Origin: Burkholderiales bacterium
GTDB lineage: Bacteria > Pseudomonadota > Gammaproteobacteria > Burkholderiales > SG8-39
Direction: 5' to 3'
Length of the DNA: 11,438 nucleotides
NCBI GenBank assembly: GCA_027457185.1
Contig: DAIDTN010000142.1
Span: 1 to 11,438, forward strand
The notes beneath the pieces were generated by a model. It made no database searches. It was not told the origin of the DNA and saw only the letters and a list, made by a program, of their open reading frames with translations. The position numbers and the translations under genes were made by a program. This document shows positions 1 to 7,107 of the stretch, one piece after another; position 1 is the stretch's first letter, and each line of letters opens with the position of its first letter.

Positions 1-1
1 C

Positions 2-715
2 GAACTCACCGGTGTCCGGCACGACACGCTGCTCGGCCTGGGCAAGACCATACCACTGCTCGCACCCGCACCCAATGACATGGAACAATGGGTCAATACC
101 TCGCTCGCACAGAATCTGCAACTCAGCGCCGCGCAGGATGCCTTGCAGATAGCACAGCAAGAGATCAGGCGGCGGCGCGCCGGTCACCTGCCTACTCTGG
201 ATCTGGTCGGCAGCCATGGTTACCAGAGTATCGGCGGCGGAACGATGGGCGGACGGGACGACACCCTCAACACCGTGATGCTGCAACTCAACGTACCGCT
301 GTTTTCCGGCGGCCTGGTCAGTTCCCAGACCCGCGAGGCCGTGCAATTGCAGGAGCAGAGCCGGGATCAACTCGAACAGATCCGCCGCGCCACCGAACGG
401 TTGAGCCGTGACGCCTTCCGCGGCGTCACCACCAGCATCAGCACCGTCAACGCGCTCAAGCAGGCCGTCACCTCCAACCAGACCGCGCTGGAAACCGCCG
501 AGGCCGGCAATGCCGTCGGCACGCGCACCATGGTCGACGTACTCGATGCACAGAGCAATCTGTTCCGCGCCAAGCGCGATTACGCCCGCGCGCGCTACGA
601 TTATCTACTCAACACCCTGCGCCTGAAACAGGCCGCCGGCATGCTGTCGCCCAGTGATCTGGTGTCGATCAACGCCTATCTGGCCGACACACCCGCCGCG
701 CCTGCCGGCAAATAA
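2..715 (+). CDS. tolC: TolC outer-membrane channel protein, C-terminal part (5' truncated)
   Basis: This is the C-terminal part (237 residues) of a TolC-family outer-membrane channel, the exit duct for tripartite efflux pumps and type I secretion. The frame is open from the first bases of the window, so the signal peptide and first helical repeat lie upstream. Visible pieces match the second TolC repeat: a helix beginning WVNTSLAQNLQLSAAQ, the beta-strand turn VPLFSGG, a long polar helix rich in Gln, Arg and Ser, and the block EAGNAVGTRTMVDVLDAQ. That block is nearly the same as the E. coli TolC segment around its GTRTIVDVLDA motif. The closing helix RARYDYLLNTLRLKQAAG and a short tail also fit. 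The family is typically 430-490 residues, so about half is present. The gene ends 16 bp before the probable start of the hydrolase gene, so the two may be cotranscribed. No adaptor or pump partner lies in the window, so the substrate cannot be told. Confidence 0.95.
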   Translation, partial: ELTGVRHDTLLGLGKTIPLLAPAPNDMEQWVNTSLAQNLQLSAAQDALQIAQQEIRRRRAGHLPTLDLVGSHGYQSIGGGTMGGRDDTLNTVMLQLNVPLFSGGLVSSQTREAVQLQEQSRDQLEQIRRATERLSRDAFRGVTTSISTVNALKQAVTSNQTALETAEAGNAVGTRTMVDVLDAQSNLFRAKRDYARARYDYLLNTLRLKQAAGMLSPSDLVSINAYLADTPAAPAGK

Positions 716-731
716 TCGGGAGCATCCGCCG

Positions 732-1292
732 ATTCATTCGCCCGCCGCACTCTGTTCCGCTACCCACTCGCGCCTGCTGGTCATCGATATCCAGACGCGT
801 CTGGCGGCGGCCATGCCCGAGGCGGATCGCGCGCGCGTGCTGCGCAACACCACCCTGCTGTTGCAGGCGGCCGCCTTGCTGGCCGTGCCAAGTTGCGTCA
901 GCGAGCAATACCCCAAGGGGCTCGGACCCACTGCAGCGGAACTGATGCAGCACCTGCCCATCGCTACCCAGCGCATCGAAAAGACCTGCTTCGCGGCCTG
1001 CGGCGCGGACGGTTTCCCGTACGATGCCGCGCCTGCAAGCCAATGCATTCTGGCCGGCATGGAGGCCCATGTCTGCGTCCTGCAGACCGCGCTGCAACTG
1101 CGCAAGCGGGACCAGATCGTGTTCGTGGTCGAGGATGCCGTGTGCGCGCGCCAACCCGCCAACACGGCCAATGCGCTGGCCCGCCTGCGTCAGGCGGGCG
1201 TGATCGTGACCAACACCGAGTCGGTGATCTTCGAGTGGCTGCGCGACGCGCGCCACGAACACTTCAAGACACTGTCGGCCTTGCTGCGCTGA
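732..1292 (+). CDS. isochorismatase-like cysteine hydrolase (YcaC-type)
   Basis: The protein belongs to the isochorismatase-like hydrolase superfamily, cytoplasmic cysteine hydrolases that cleave amides, carbamates or vinyl ethers. Counting from the ATT at 732 gives 186 residues, normal for the small single-domain branch. The Asp-Lys-Cys triad is visible: Asp19 in LLVIDIQ, Lys84 in IEKTCFAACG and Cys115 in GMEAHVCVLQTA. SEQYPKGLGPT (58-67) is also typical. The Ser that usually follows the catalytic-Lys motif (KxxFS) is Ala here. Start choice: no ATG, GTG or TTG lies in this frame between the tolC stop and the LLVIDIQ strand. GGGAG at 718-722 sits 9 bases before ATT CAT TCG, giving a family-like N-terminus MHSPAAL. 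The alternative is a GTG at 654 inside tolC, with no visible ribosome site and 26 extra, non-family residues. The substrate is unknown, and no siderophore or nicotinamide genes are nearby. Its position next to tolC gives no functional hint. Confidence 0.82.
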   Translation: MHSPAALCSATHSRLLVIDIQTRLAAAMPEADRARVLRNTTLLLQAAALLAVPSCVSEQYPKGLGPTAAELMQHLPIATQRIEKTCFAACGADGFPYDAAPASQCILAGMEAHVCVLQTALQLRKRDQIVFVVEDAVCARQPANTANALARLRQAGVIVTNTESVIFEWLRDARHEHFKTLSALLR

Positions 1293-1307
1293 AGCAGCAT
1301 GGCCGAC
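1274..1307. terminator. long hairpin spanning the hydrolase stop codon (candidate terminator)
   Basis: The arms 1274-1287 (GTCGGCCTTGCTGC) and 1294-1307 (GCAGCATGGCCGAC) pair at 13 of 14 positions, with a single T-T mismatch (1281/1300). The six-base loop GCTGAA holds the hydrolase stop codon TGA (1290-1292). No T-run follows on either strand, so this is not a textbook intrinsic terminator. Its place between two convergent genes suggests a role in 3'-end formation or mRNA stability for one or both transcripts. Confidence 0.5.
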
Positions 1308-1312
1308 CACTC

Positions 1313-1324
1313 GATACCGGTATC
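1313..1324. repeat. 12-bp perfect palindrome in convergent spacer
   Basis: GATACCGGTATC is its own reverse complement. It lies in the 48-bp spacer between the convergent hydrolase and waaA genes, just after the long hairpin. It could be part of the transcript-end structure or chance. No known operator is recognised, and its position behind both genes argues against promoter control. Confidence 0.4.
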
Positions 1325-1340
1325 CAGGGGCGGAAGATAT

Positions 1341-2672
1341 TCATGCGGCGTCCCCCAGATTTGCCGTGATAATCGTCATCAAACGTTGCAACGCGCCACG
1401 GTTCGCCTCCACCACCCGGCGAGCGTTCTCGCCCAGAACCTGACGGCGCTCCGCATCGCGCAGCAGCCGCACCACCGAATCGGCCAGCGCCGGCACATCG
1501 CGCACCGGCAGCGCGGCATTTTCCCGCAGCAGTAGTTGACTGATCGCGGCGAAATTGAACATCTGCGGACCGAACAACAGTGGTACGCCGAGCGCCGCCG
1601 CTTCCAACGGATTGTGCCCGCCGGTCGGCACCAGGCTGCCGCCGATGAAAGCGAGATCGGCGGCCGCGTAGAACAGCGGCAACTCGCCCATGCTGTCACC
1701 GAGAAACACCGTCGTCTCGGCAAGACACGGCAAGCGTGAACTGCGCGCAACCAACGGGAAGCCGCGCTTGGCGCACAAGGCCGCGACGCGCGCGAAGCGT
1801 TCCGGATGCCGTGGCACCAGCAGCAGCAAGGCATTGCTCAGTTGCGCGCGCACCTGCGTAAAGGCATCGAGCACCAACTCCTCCTCCCCCTCGTGGGTGC
1901 TCGCCGCGATCCACACCGGGCGGTCAACACCCAGTTCGCGGCGCAACACCTCGGCTTGTTCGCGCAAACTGGCCGGCAGGTGCATGTCGAACTTGATGCT
2001 GCCGGTGACTTGGATTAAAGGGGGATCCGATTGTTCATGCCGGCCAACAGCAGCACTCGCAGAAAAAAACGCGGCCGCCTCCTTTAACCCCAGCAAGCGC
2101 TGAAAGCGTTCGGCATCCGCCGCGCTTTGCGCGGCGATCACGCTGACGTCGCGCAAAGTGGCGCGGGTCAGGCGCGCAACGCGCGCGTAGCCGGCAGCGG
2201 AACGTTCCGACAGCCGCGCGTTGGCGACGATCACCGGAATGCCGCGCCGCCGGCAGGCATGAAACAGATTCGGCCACAGTTCGGTTTCCATGATCAACGC
2301 CAACCTCGGGCGGGCATGTTCGATAAAGCGGCGCACCGCGCCCGGCAGATCATAGGGCGTATACACATGCCGCACCTCGTCACCGAACAGACGCCGCACT
2401 TGCTCCGAGCCGGTCGGCGTCATGGTGGTTATCAGGAGCGTCGCGCCGGGTTGCGCGGCGTGCAGCGCCCGCACCAGCGCCGCCGCCGCCGCCACCTCGC
2501 CGACCGACACGGCATGTATCCAGAGGCTGTCGTGCAGATCGAAGCGCGAGTAATAGCCGAAGCGTTCGCCCCAACGCTGCCAATAGGCCGGCGCGCGCAG
2601 ACCGCGCCAGGCGAGGCGCAACAACACCAATGGCGTGAGCAGATACAGCAGCGCGGAATAGAACAGGCGCAA
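1341..2672 (-). CDS. waaA: 3-deoxy-D-manno-octulosonic acid (Kdo) transferase WaaA/KdtA
   Basis: WaaA (GT30) transfers Kdo from CMP-Kdo to lipid IV-A at the inner membrane, the first step of LPS core assembly. From the TTG at 2672 it has 443 residues. The N-terminus is a hydrophobic anchor (MRLFYSALLYLLTPLVLLRL), followed by SVGE at 56-59 with the probable catalytic Glu59. Further on come METELWPN, the sugar-nucleotide-domain motifs VTGSIKFD and STHEGEEE, and GGHNPLEAAALGVPLLFGPQ. Start: the family begins right at this anchor, and TTG lies 17 bp after the hldD stop. A GTG at 2720 would add 16 residues and overlap hldD by 31 bp. Neither start has a strong ribosome site. E. coli KdtA has about 425 residues; the excess is a block near residues 196-218 encoded by 2015-2087, bounded by inverted ends (separate entry). 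Core motifs on both sides are intact and in frame, so the enzyme is probably active. It is the last gene of the hldE-hldD-waaA operon. Confidence 0.95.
   Translation of the reverse strand: MRLFYSALLYLLTPLVLLRLAWRGLRAPAYWQRWGERFGYYSRFDLHDSLWIHAVSVGEVAAAAALVRALHAAQPGATLLITTMTPTGSEQVRRLFGDEVRHVYTPYDLPGAVRRFIEHARPRLALIMETELWPNLFHACRRRGIPVIVANARLSERSAAGYARVARLTRATLRDVSVIAAQSAADAERFQRLLGLKEAAAFFSASAAVGRHEQSDPPLIQVTGSIKFDMHLPASLREQAEVLRRELGVDRPVWIAASTHEGEEELVLDAFTQVRAQLSNALLLLVPRHPERFARVAALCAKRGFPLVARSSRLPCLAETTVFLGDSMGELPLFYAAADLAFIGGSLVPTGGHNPLEAAALGVPLLFGPQMFNFAAISQLLLRENAALPVRDVPALADSVVRLLRDAERRQVLGENARRVVEANRGALQRLMTIITANLGDAA
2015..2087. repeat. 73-bp in-frame block with inverted ends inside waaA
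   Basis: The block starts with TTAAAGGGGG (2015-2024) and ends with CCTCCTTTAA (2078-2087). These are inverted repeats matching at 9 of 10 positions, and both outer tips read TTAA. On the coding strand it gives roughly KEAAAFFSASAAVGRHEQSD then PPL, between an LGL segment and VTGSIKFD. In other KdtA proteins these two segments lie only a few residues apart. Removing 69 bp (one TTAA kept) leaves the reading frame intact. It also holds a run of seven A on the plus strand (2063-2069). It may be a small dispersed repeat that entered the gene, or simply a lineage-specific loop. Confidence 0.45.
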
Positions 2673-2689
2673 GCGCGGACCGGGGTCCG

Positions 2690-3649
2690 TTACGGTTGAC
2701 CTGCGTGGGCTTGCAACCACGACAGGTACTCGTACACGCCCTCTTCCACCGTCCTGAACGGCGCATCATAGCCCACGGCACGCAAGGCACCGATGTCGGC
2801 CTCGGTGAAACTCTGGTAACGACCGCGCAGGTGGTCGGGGAAGGGAATGTAGTCGAGCGTGCCGTGGCCGTGAAATTTAAGGACCGCCCGGGCGACGTCG
2901 TTGAAGCTCTGGCTGTAACCCGTACCCAAATTGAATATACCCGAGACACCGGGATGATCAAGCAGCCACAGCTTCACGGCGCTGGTGTCGCCAACGTAAA
3001 CGAAGTCGCGGCGCTGCTCGCCGTTGCCGTACCCGTCGCAGCCCGCGAACAGTTTGACGCGGCCTTCCGCGAGCAGTTGGCCAGTGAGATGGAAGGCGAC
3101 GCTGGCCATCGCGCCCTTGTGCTGTTCGCGCTGGCCATAGACGTTGAAATAACGCAGACCGACGATCTGGCTTTGTGCTCCGGGCAGTAGCCGACGCACA
3201 TATTGATCGAAGAGAAACTTTGAGTAGCCGTAGACGTTGAGCGGCGCCTCGTGGTCGCGCTGCTCCTTGAACACCCGACCGGCGCCGTACACGGATGCGG
3301 AAGACGCGTATATGAAGGCGATGCGCCGTTCCAGGCAGTAATGCAGCAGTGTCTTGGAGTATTCGTAGTTGTTGCGCATCATGTAGCGCCCGTCCCACTC
3401 GGTGGTGGACGAACAGGCGCCGAGATGCACGATGGCGTCGATGGGTTCATCGGCCTCGCGGCCGGCCGACACCCAGGCCAGGAAATCTTCCTTGTCCTGG
3501 TAATCGCGGATCTCGGTGTCGGCCAGATTCTTGAACTTGACGCCGTTGCTGAGATTATCGACGACCAGCACATCGCTGCGGCCGCGCGCGTTGAGGGCCT
3601 GAACTAGGTTACTGCCGATGAAGCCGGCGCCGCCGGTGACGATGATCAT
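2690..3649 (-). CDS. hldD: ADP-L-glycero-D-manno-heptose 6-epimerase
   Basis: HldD is the cytoplasmic short-chain dehydrogenase-type epimerase that converts ADP-D-glycero-D-manno-heptose to the L-glycero form used for the LPS inner core. It has 319 residues against about 310 in E. coli. The Rossmann motif TGGAGFIGS lies at residues 5-13 and binds NADP. DNLSNG follows at 31-36, SSASVYG at 116-122 and Tyr140-x-x-x-Lys144 in YGYSK. Lys178 in QHKGAMASVAFHL matches the second catalytic residue described for E. coli HldD (Tyr140 and Lys178). The start at 3649 is chosen because MIIVTGGAGFIG is the normal family N-terminus. Its ATG overlaps the hldE stop by one base (TAATG), with GGAGG just upstream, so it is probably translationally coupled to hldE. 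The frame stays open 16 codons further up, but those residues lie inside hldE and are not family-like. Confidence 0.97.
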   Translation of the reverse strand: MIIVTGGAGFIGSNLVQALNARGRSDVLVVDNLSNGVKFKNLADTEIRDYQDKEDFLAWVSAGREADEPIDAIVHLGACSSTTEWDGRYMMRNNYEYSKTLLHYCLERRIAFIYASSASVYGAGRVFKEQRDHEAPLNVYGYSKFLFDQYVRRLLPGAQSQIVGLRYFNVYGQREQHKGAMASVAFHLTGQLLAEGRVKLFAGCDGYGNGEQRRDFVYVGDTSAVKLWLLDHPGVSGIFNLGTGYSQSFNDVARAVLKFHGHGTLDYIPFPDHLRGRYQSFTEADIGALRAVGYDAPFRTVEEGVYEYLSWLQAHAGQP

Positions 3650-5079
3650 TACTCCTCCAACTCGCGGATGCGCGCGATTACCTCGGTGGTCGAACAACCT
3701 TCCTCATAATTCAGCACCACCACCTTGCCGCCGTTACCGGTCACGCAATCGTATCCGGCGATTTGTTCGGGCCGATAATCACCGCCTTTTATCAACAGAT
3801 CGGGCAGCACGGCGCAGATCAGACGCTCCGGCGTGTCTTCGCTGAATGGCACCACCCAGTCCACCGCCGAGAGCCCGGCAAGCACCGCCATGCGCCGAGC
3901 CAGCGTGTTCACAGGCCGGCCCGCACCCTTGAGTCGCGCAACCGAGGCATCATCATTGACCGCGATGATCAGCCGGTCACCGAGCCGGCGCGCCTGTTCC
4001 AAATAAGCGACATGTCCGGCGTGCAGGATGTCGAAGCAACCGTTGGTCATGACGATGCGCGCACCGGCCGCGCGCGCCGTCTGCACCGCGATCAATAATT
4101 GTTCCTCGCTGAGCTCGCCGCGTCCGGTGTGGGCCTCGCCCAACACAGCGCTGCGCAGTTCCGGCACGCTCACGGTCGCGGCGCCGAGCTTGCCGACCAC
4201 GATGCCGGCGGCATAATTGGCAAGTACGGTGGCGTCTTCCAGCGCATGGCCGGCCGCCAGCACGGCGGCCACGGTGGCGATCACCGTGTCGCCGGCGCCG
4301 GTGACATCGTAGACCTCGCGCGCCTGGGCCGGCAGATGCAACTCCGCGCAGCCCTCGCGCAGCAGGGTCATGCCATGCTCGCTGCGCGTGATCAGCAGCG
4401 CGCCAAGTTCCTGCTGGCGCAGCAGCGCGCGACCCTTGTCAATCAGATCGCGCTCGTCGCGGCACGGCCCGACCACGGCCTCGAACTCGCTGAGGTTCGG
4501 CGTGATCAGCGTGGCGCCGCGATAGATGCTGAAGTCGCGGCCCTTCGGATCGACCAGCACCGGCTTGCCGGCGGCGCGCGCCAGATCGATCAGCGCGCGC
4601 GCCTGATGCAGCGTGCCCTTGCCGTAATCGGACAGCACCACCGCGCCGGCCTGGACCAACTGCTGGGCAAAACTGGCGCGCAAGTGCGCCGTGTCGACGC
4701 TAGCAAAGTCGACCTCGAAATCGAGACGGATGAGCTGTTGATGACGCGATAGCACGCGCAACTTGGTGACCGTGGGACGATCGGCCCGACGTTCGAATAC
4801 GCAGTTCACGCCGGCGGCGCTGAGGTGCCGCTGCAAGACCTCGCCGGGGGCATCGTCGCCGACGATGCCGAGCACCGTGACCCACGCGCCCAATGCGGCG
4901 ACGGTCAGCGCGACCTTGCCGGCGCCGCCGGGCCGCTCCTCGATCTCCGTGATCCGCACCACCGGCACCGGCGCCTCCGGCGAGATGCGCGACACCGGGC
5001 CGGACCAGTAGCGGTCCAGCATTACGTCGCCGGCCACCAAGACTCGGGCGGACTCGAAGGCAGGGATGGCGAGGGACAT
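3649..5079 (-). CDS. hldE: bifunctional D-glycero-beta-D-manno-heptose-7-phosphate kinase / heptose 1-phosphate adenylyltransferase
   Basis: HldE carries two steps of ADP-heptose synthesis. Its N-terminal PfkB/ribokinase domain (about 1-320) makes heptose 1,7-bisphosphate, and its C-terminal nucleotidyltransferase domain (about 345-476) makes ADP-heptose. Length is 476 residues against 477 in E. coli. The kinase signature DVTGAGDTVIA has the catalytic Asp at 264, the same number as in E. coli. The transferase HxGH motif is His353-Ala-Gly-His356 in TNGCFDILHAGH, and the tail LPDLLIKGGDY and GCSTTEVI is standard. One oddity is that the conserved GGAxNVAxN segment reads GGAGKVALT (51-59), so both Asn residues are replaced (Lys55, Thr59). 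The ATG at 5079 has AAGG nine bases upstream. It is the first gene of the minus-strand operon, with a candidate extended -10 promoter about 40 bp upstream. Confidence 0.97.
   Translation of the reverse strand: MSLAIPAFESARVLVAGDVMLDRYWSGPVSRISPEAPVPVVRITEIEERPGGAGKVALTVAALGAWVTVLGIVGDDAPGEVLQRHLSAAGVNCVFERRADRPTVTKLRVLSRHQQLIRLDFEVDFASVDTAHLRASFAQQLVQAGAVVLSDYGKGTLHQARALIDLARAAGKPVLVDPKGRDFSIYRGATLITPNLSEFEAVVGPCRDERDLIDKGRALLRQQELGALLITRSEHGMTLLREGCAELHLPAQAREVYDVTGAGDTVIATVAAVLAAGHALEDATVLANYAAGIVVGKLGAATVSVPELRSAVLGEAHTGRGELSEEQLLIAVQTARAAGARIVMTNGCFDILHAGHVAYLEQARRLGDRLIIAVNDDASVARLKGAGRPVNTLARRMAVLAGLSAVDWVVPFSEDTPERLICAVLPDLLIKGGDYRPEQIAGYDCVTGNGGKVVVLNYEEGCSTTEVIARIRELEE
3652..3658 (-). 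promoter_or_regulatory. ribosome binding site of hldD inside the hldE end
   Basis: On the minus strand GGAGGAG lies immediately before the TAATG overlap of hldE and hldD. It is the best Shine-Dalgarno match seen in the window. It fixes the hldD start at 3649 and supports coupled translation of the two genes. Confidence 0.7.
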
Positions 5080-5116
5080 GTGCGAGGGCCTTAAATGGGC
5101 TCGTCAGATGGCGCGC

Positions 5117-5125
5117 ATCATAGCA
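5117..5125 (-). promoter_or_regulatory. candidate extended -10 promoter for hldE-hldD-waaA
   Basis: Read on the minus strand, TGC TATGAT (5125 to 5117) is an extended -10 element, five of six to TATAAT with the upstream TG. No good -35 is seen at 16-18 bases, which extended -10 promoters tolerate. Transcription would begin near 5110, giving a leader of about 30 bases before the hldE ATG at 5079. Confidence 0.45.
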
Positions 5126-5234
5126 CAGGCCGGCAATCGGAGCGTGCCGCCGGAAGCGGAGATTGTTAGGCGATTGCTTTACTCCGGCGCATGTCTCACG
5201 CATTCTATGGCCCACCGCGAACAGAACCACGCCC

Positions 5235-6149
5235 TTGCAACGAATCCTCTTCATCACGCTCAGCAACATCGGCGATGTGGTGCTGACCACGCCGGTGCTG
5301 GAGCGCCTGCATGAACGCTACCCCGAGGCCGTGATCGACATCCTCACCGACGCCCGCGCCCGGGAGGTGCTCGAGCACTGCCCCTACCGCGGCGCCATTC
5401 TGCTGAAGGAGAAACGCGCCTGCTGGCGCGGCCTGCTGCGGCTGGTACACACGCTGCGTCGCGCTCGTTATGAGGTAATCGTCGATCTGCGCACCGATGG
5501 CCTCGCCTATTTGCTGCGGGCGAAACGGCGCTTTACCAAGTGGCGCGCGCGGCCGCTGGGTGCGCATGCCGTTGAGGATCACATGGGCGTGATCGCGGCA
5601 CTGGGCGGCGCGATCCCGCCGACGCAGGTCTGGCTTAACGACGCGTTGCGCGACGCGGCGGCAACACTGCTCGCTGCACTGCCCGGCCGGCGCTGGCTGG
5701 CGCTCGGTCCCGGCGCCAACTGGCCGCCGAAAACCTGGGCGGCGGAACGTTTCCGGGAACTGGTGGCCTTGGCAAAGCCCAGCTTCGATGCGGTGATCCT
5801 GCTGGGCGGCCCCAATGACCGCGAGCGCGCCGCGCTCATCGCCGAGGATTGCGCCCTGCCCTGCCTGAATCTGTGCGGCGCGACGAATCTGTTGCAAGCC
5901 GCGGCGGTACTGGCGCGGGCGCGCGTTTTTGTCGGCAACGACTCGGGCCTCGGCCATCTCGCCAGCGCCGTCGGCACAGCGACGCTCACCGTGTTCGGCC
6001 CGGGACGGCCGCTGCGCTATCATCCCTGGGGGCCGCAGAGCGCCTGGATCGTCGCGGCGGATCAAAACCTGGATTCGCTGTCCGCAACCCGCGTCGCCGA
6101 ACAACTGGACACTCTACTCGAAGCCAGCGCGCATGCCCGGCGCGACTGA
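5235..6149 (+). CDS. glycosyltransferase family 9, ADP-heptose:LPS heptosyltransferase-like
   Basis: This is a GT-B fold family 9 enzyme of 304 residues. Members transfer L,D-heptose from ADP-heptose to Kdo or heptose of the core on the cytoplasmic face of the inner membrane. The N-terminal motif ILFITLSNIGDVVLTTPVL carries the conserved Gly-Asp (13-14) corresponding to the catalytic Asp region of WaaC. The C-terminal nucleotide-sugar motif is VGNDSGLGHLASAVGTATL, with Leu where Pro or Ala is commoner. GPGANWPPKTW is the phosphate-contact loop usual in the family. Start: TTG at 5235 places the first strand at the family N-terminus. A TTG at 5163 would add 24 residues without family resemblance. 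Neither has a convincing ribosome site. Divergent from hldE and overlapping the acyltransferase, it fits an inner-core heptosyltransferase (WaaC, WaaF or WaaQ type). I cannot tell which. Confidence 0.85.
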   Translation: MQRILFITLSNIGDVVLTTPVLERLHERYPEAVIDILTDARAREVLEHCPYRGAILLKEKRACWRGLLRLVHTLRRARYEVIVDLRTDGLAYLLRAKRRFTKWRARPLGAHAVEDHMGVIAALGGAIPPTQVWLNDALRDAAATLLAALPGRRWLALGPGANWPPKTWAAERFRELVALAKPSFDAVILLGGPNDRERAALIAEDCALPCLNLCGATNLLQAAAVLARARVFVGNDSGLGHLASAVGTATLTVFGPGRPLRYHPWGPQSAWIVAADQNLDSLSATRVAEQLDTLLEASAHARRD

Positions 6150-7080
6150 CCCGCACGCAACACCGGCGCGACGCTTTCTGGCGCCGCGTTACTGGCCGAC
6201 CTGGCTGGGCCTGGGTGTGCTGCGCGTATTGGCACTGCTACCTTTTTCCTGGCAGGTGCGCATTGGCACCGCCATGGGCCGCCTGGCGCTGCGCTTCTCG
6301 CCGCAGCGCCGGCATATTGCTCAGGTCAACCTGGCATTGTGCTTCCCGGAACTCGATACCGCGCAGCGCCAGGCATTGCTGGTAAAACATTTCGAATCGC
6401 TGGGCATCGGCCTGCTGGAAACGGCGCTGAGCTGGTGGGGTGCGCCCGACCGGTTGCGGCCGCTGACGCGGATCGAGGGACTGGAATATCTGCACGCCGC
6501 GCTGGCCCGCGGCAAAGGCGTGATCCTGCTCAGCGCGCACTTCACCACCTTGGAAATCGGCGGCCGACTGCTGGCGCAGCACGCGCCTTTTCATGTCATG
6601 TATCGCGAGCACAAGAACGCGCTGTTCGAAGCGGTCATGAAACACGCCCGCGAGCATCATTACGAGAAGGCCATCGAGCGCGGCGACATCCGCGGCATGC
6701 TGCGCAGTCTGAAGCGCAATCAGCCGGTGTGGTACGCGCCGGACCAGAACTACGGCCGCGAACACAGCGTGTTCGTGCCATTCTTCGGTATCGCCGCCGC
6801 CACCATCACCGCCACCTCGCGTCTGGCGCGCATGAGCGGCGCCGCCGTGGTGCCGTTCTTTCAGGAACGGCTGGCGGGCGGCGTAGGCTATCTACTGCAT
6901 CTGCAACCCGCGCTGGCAGATTTTCCCGGCGCCGATATCGAATTGGACACCCGGCGCATCAACGTGGTCATCGAGGCGGCGATCCGCCGCGTGCCCGAGC
7001 AATATCTGTGGACGCACCGCCGCTTCAAGACCCGGCCGGGGAATCTCCCGGATCCCTACAGCAGCAAGCCGCCGGCATGA
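6133..7080 (+). CDS. lpxL: LpxL/HtrB-type lipid A acyloxyacyl transferase
   Basis: The protein has 315 residues and belongs to the lysophospholipid acyltransferase family of LpxL, LpxM and LpxP. These inner-membrane enzymes add a secondary acyl chain from acyl-ACP to Kdo-lipid A. A hydrophobic segment (about 22-38) would be the membrane anchor. The catalytic HX4E dyad is His136 to Glu141 in SAHFTTLEIGGR. Downstream motifs are MYREHKNALFE, YAPDQNYGREHSVFVPFFG and the C-terminal YLWTHRRFKTRPG, all characteristic. The start is ATG 6133, giving a 17-bp overlap with the GT9 gene; the frame stays open upstream only inside that gene. Cotranscription with the heptosyltransferase is therefore likely. 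A Kdo transferase in the same locus fits, because LpxL-type enzymes prefer Kdo-bearing lipid A. Acyl chain length and LpxL versus LpxM identity cannot be read from motifs. Confidence 0.9.
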   Translation: MPGATDPHATPARRFLAPRYWPTWLGLGVLRVLALLPFSWQVRIGTAMGRLALRFSPQRRHIAQVNLALCFPELDTAQRQALLVKHFESLGIGLLETALSWWGAPDRLRPLTRIEGLEYLHAALARGKGVILLSAHFTTLEIGGRLLAQHAPFHVMYREHKNALFEAVMKHAREHHYEKAIERGDIRGMLRSLKRNQPVWYAPDQNYGREHSVFVPFFGIAAATITATSRLARMSGAAVVPFFQERLAGGVGYLLHLQPALADFPGADIELDTRRINVVIEAAIRRVPEQYLWTHRRFKTRPGNLPDPYSSKPPA

Positions 7081-7107
7081 CGCATGACAGGAATGGTACG
7101 GCGTAAC

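Noticed and set aside
669..1310. Long open frame on the minus strand opposite the hydrolase gene (213 codons)
   Set aside because: It mirrors the hydrolase codons in GC-rich DNA and shows no family motif; the plus-strand product has a complete catalytic triad.
2127..2699. Plus-strand open frame of 190 codons opposite waaA
   Set aside because: Arg-, Gln- and Ala-rich low-complexity text typical of the antisense of a GC-rich gene; waaA motifs on the minus strand are clear.
4099..4752. Plus-strand open frame of 217 codons opposite hldE
   Set aside because: No recognisable motif; HldE is intact across this stretch on the other strand.
5163..5234. N-terminal extension of the first GT9 gene from TTG 5163
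   Set aside because: The 24 extra residues have no family resemblance, and the GT9 N-terminal strand begins directly at 5235.
5205..6104. Minus-strand open frame of 299 codons opposite the first GT9 gene
   Set aside because: Antisense shadow, rich in Arg and Gln with no domain signature, while the plus strand has full GT9 motifs.
7077..7106. Nine-codon ORF starting in an ATGA overlap with the acyltransferase stop
   Set aside because: Too short, no ribosome site of its own and no conserved feature.
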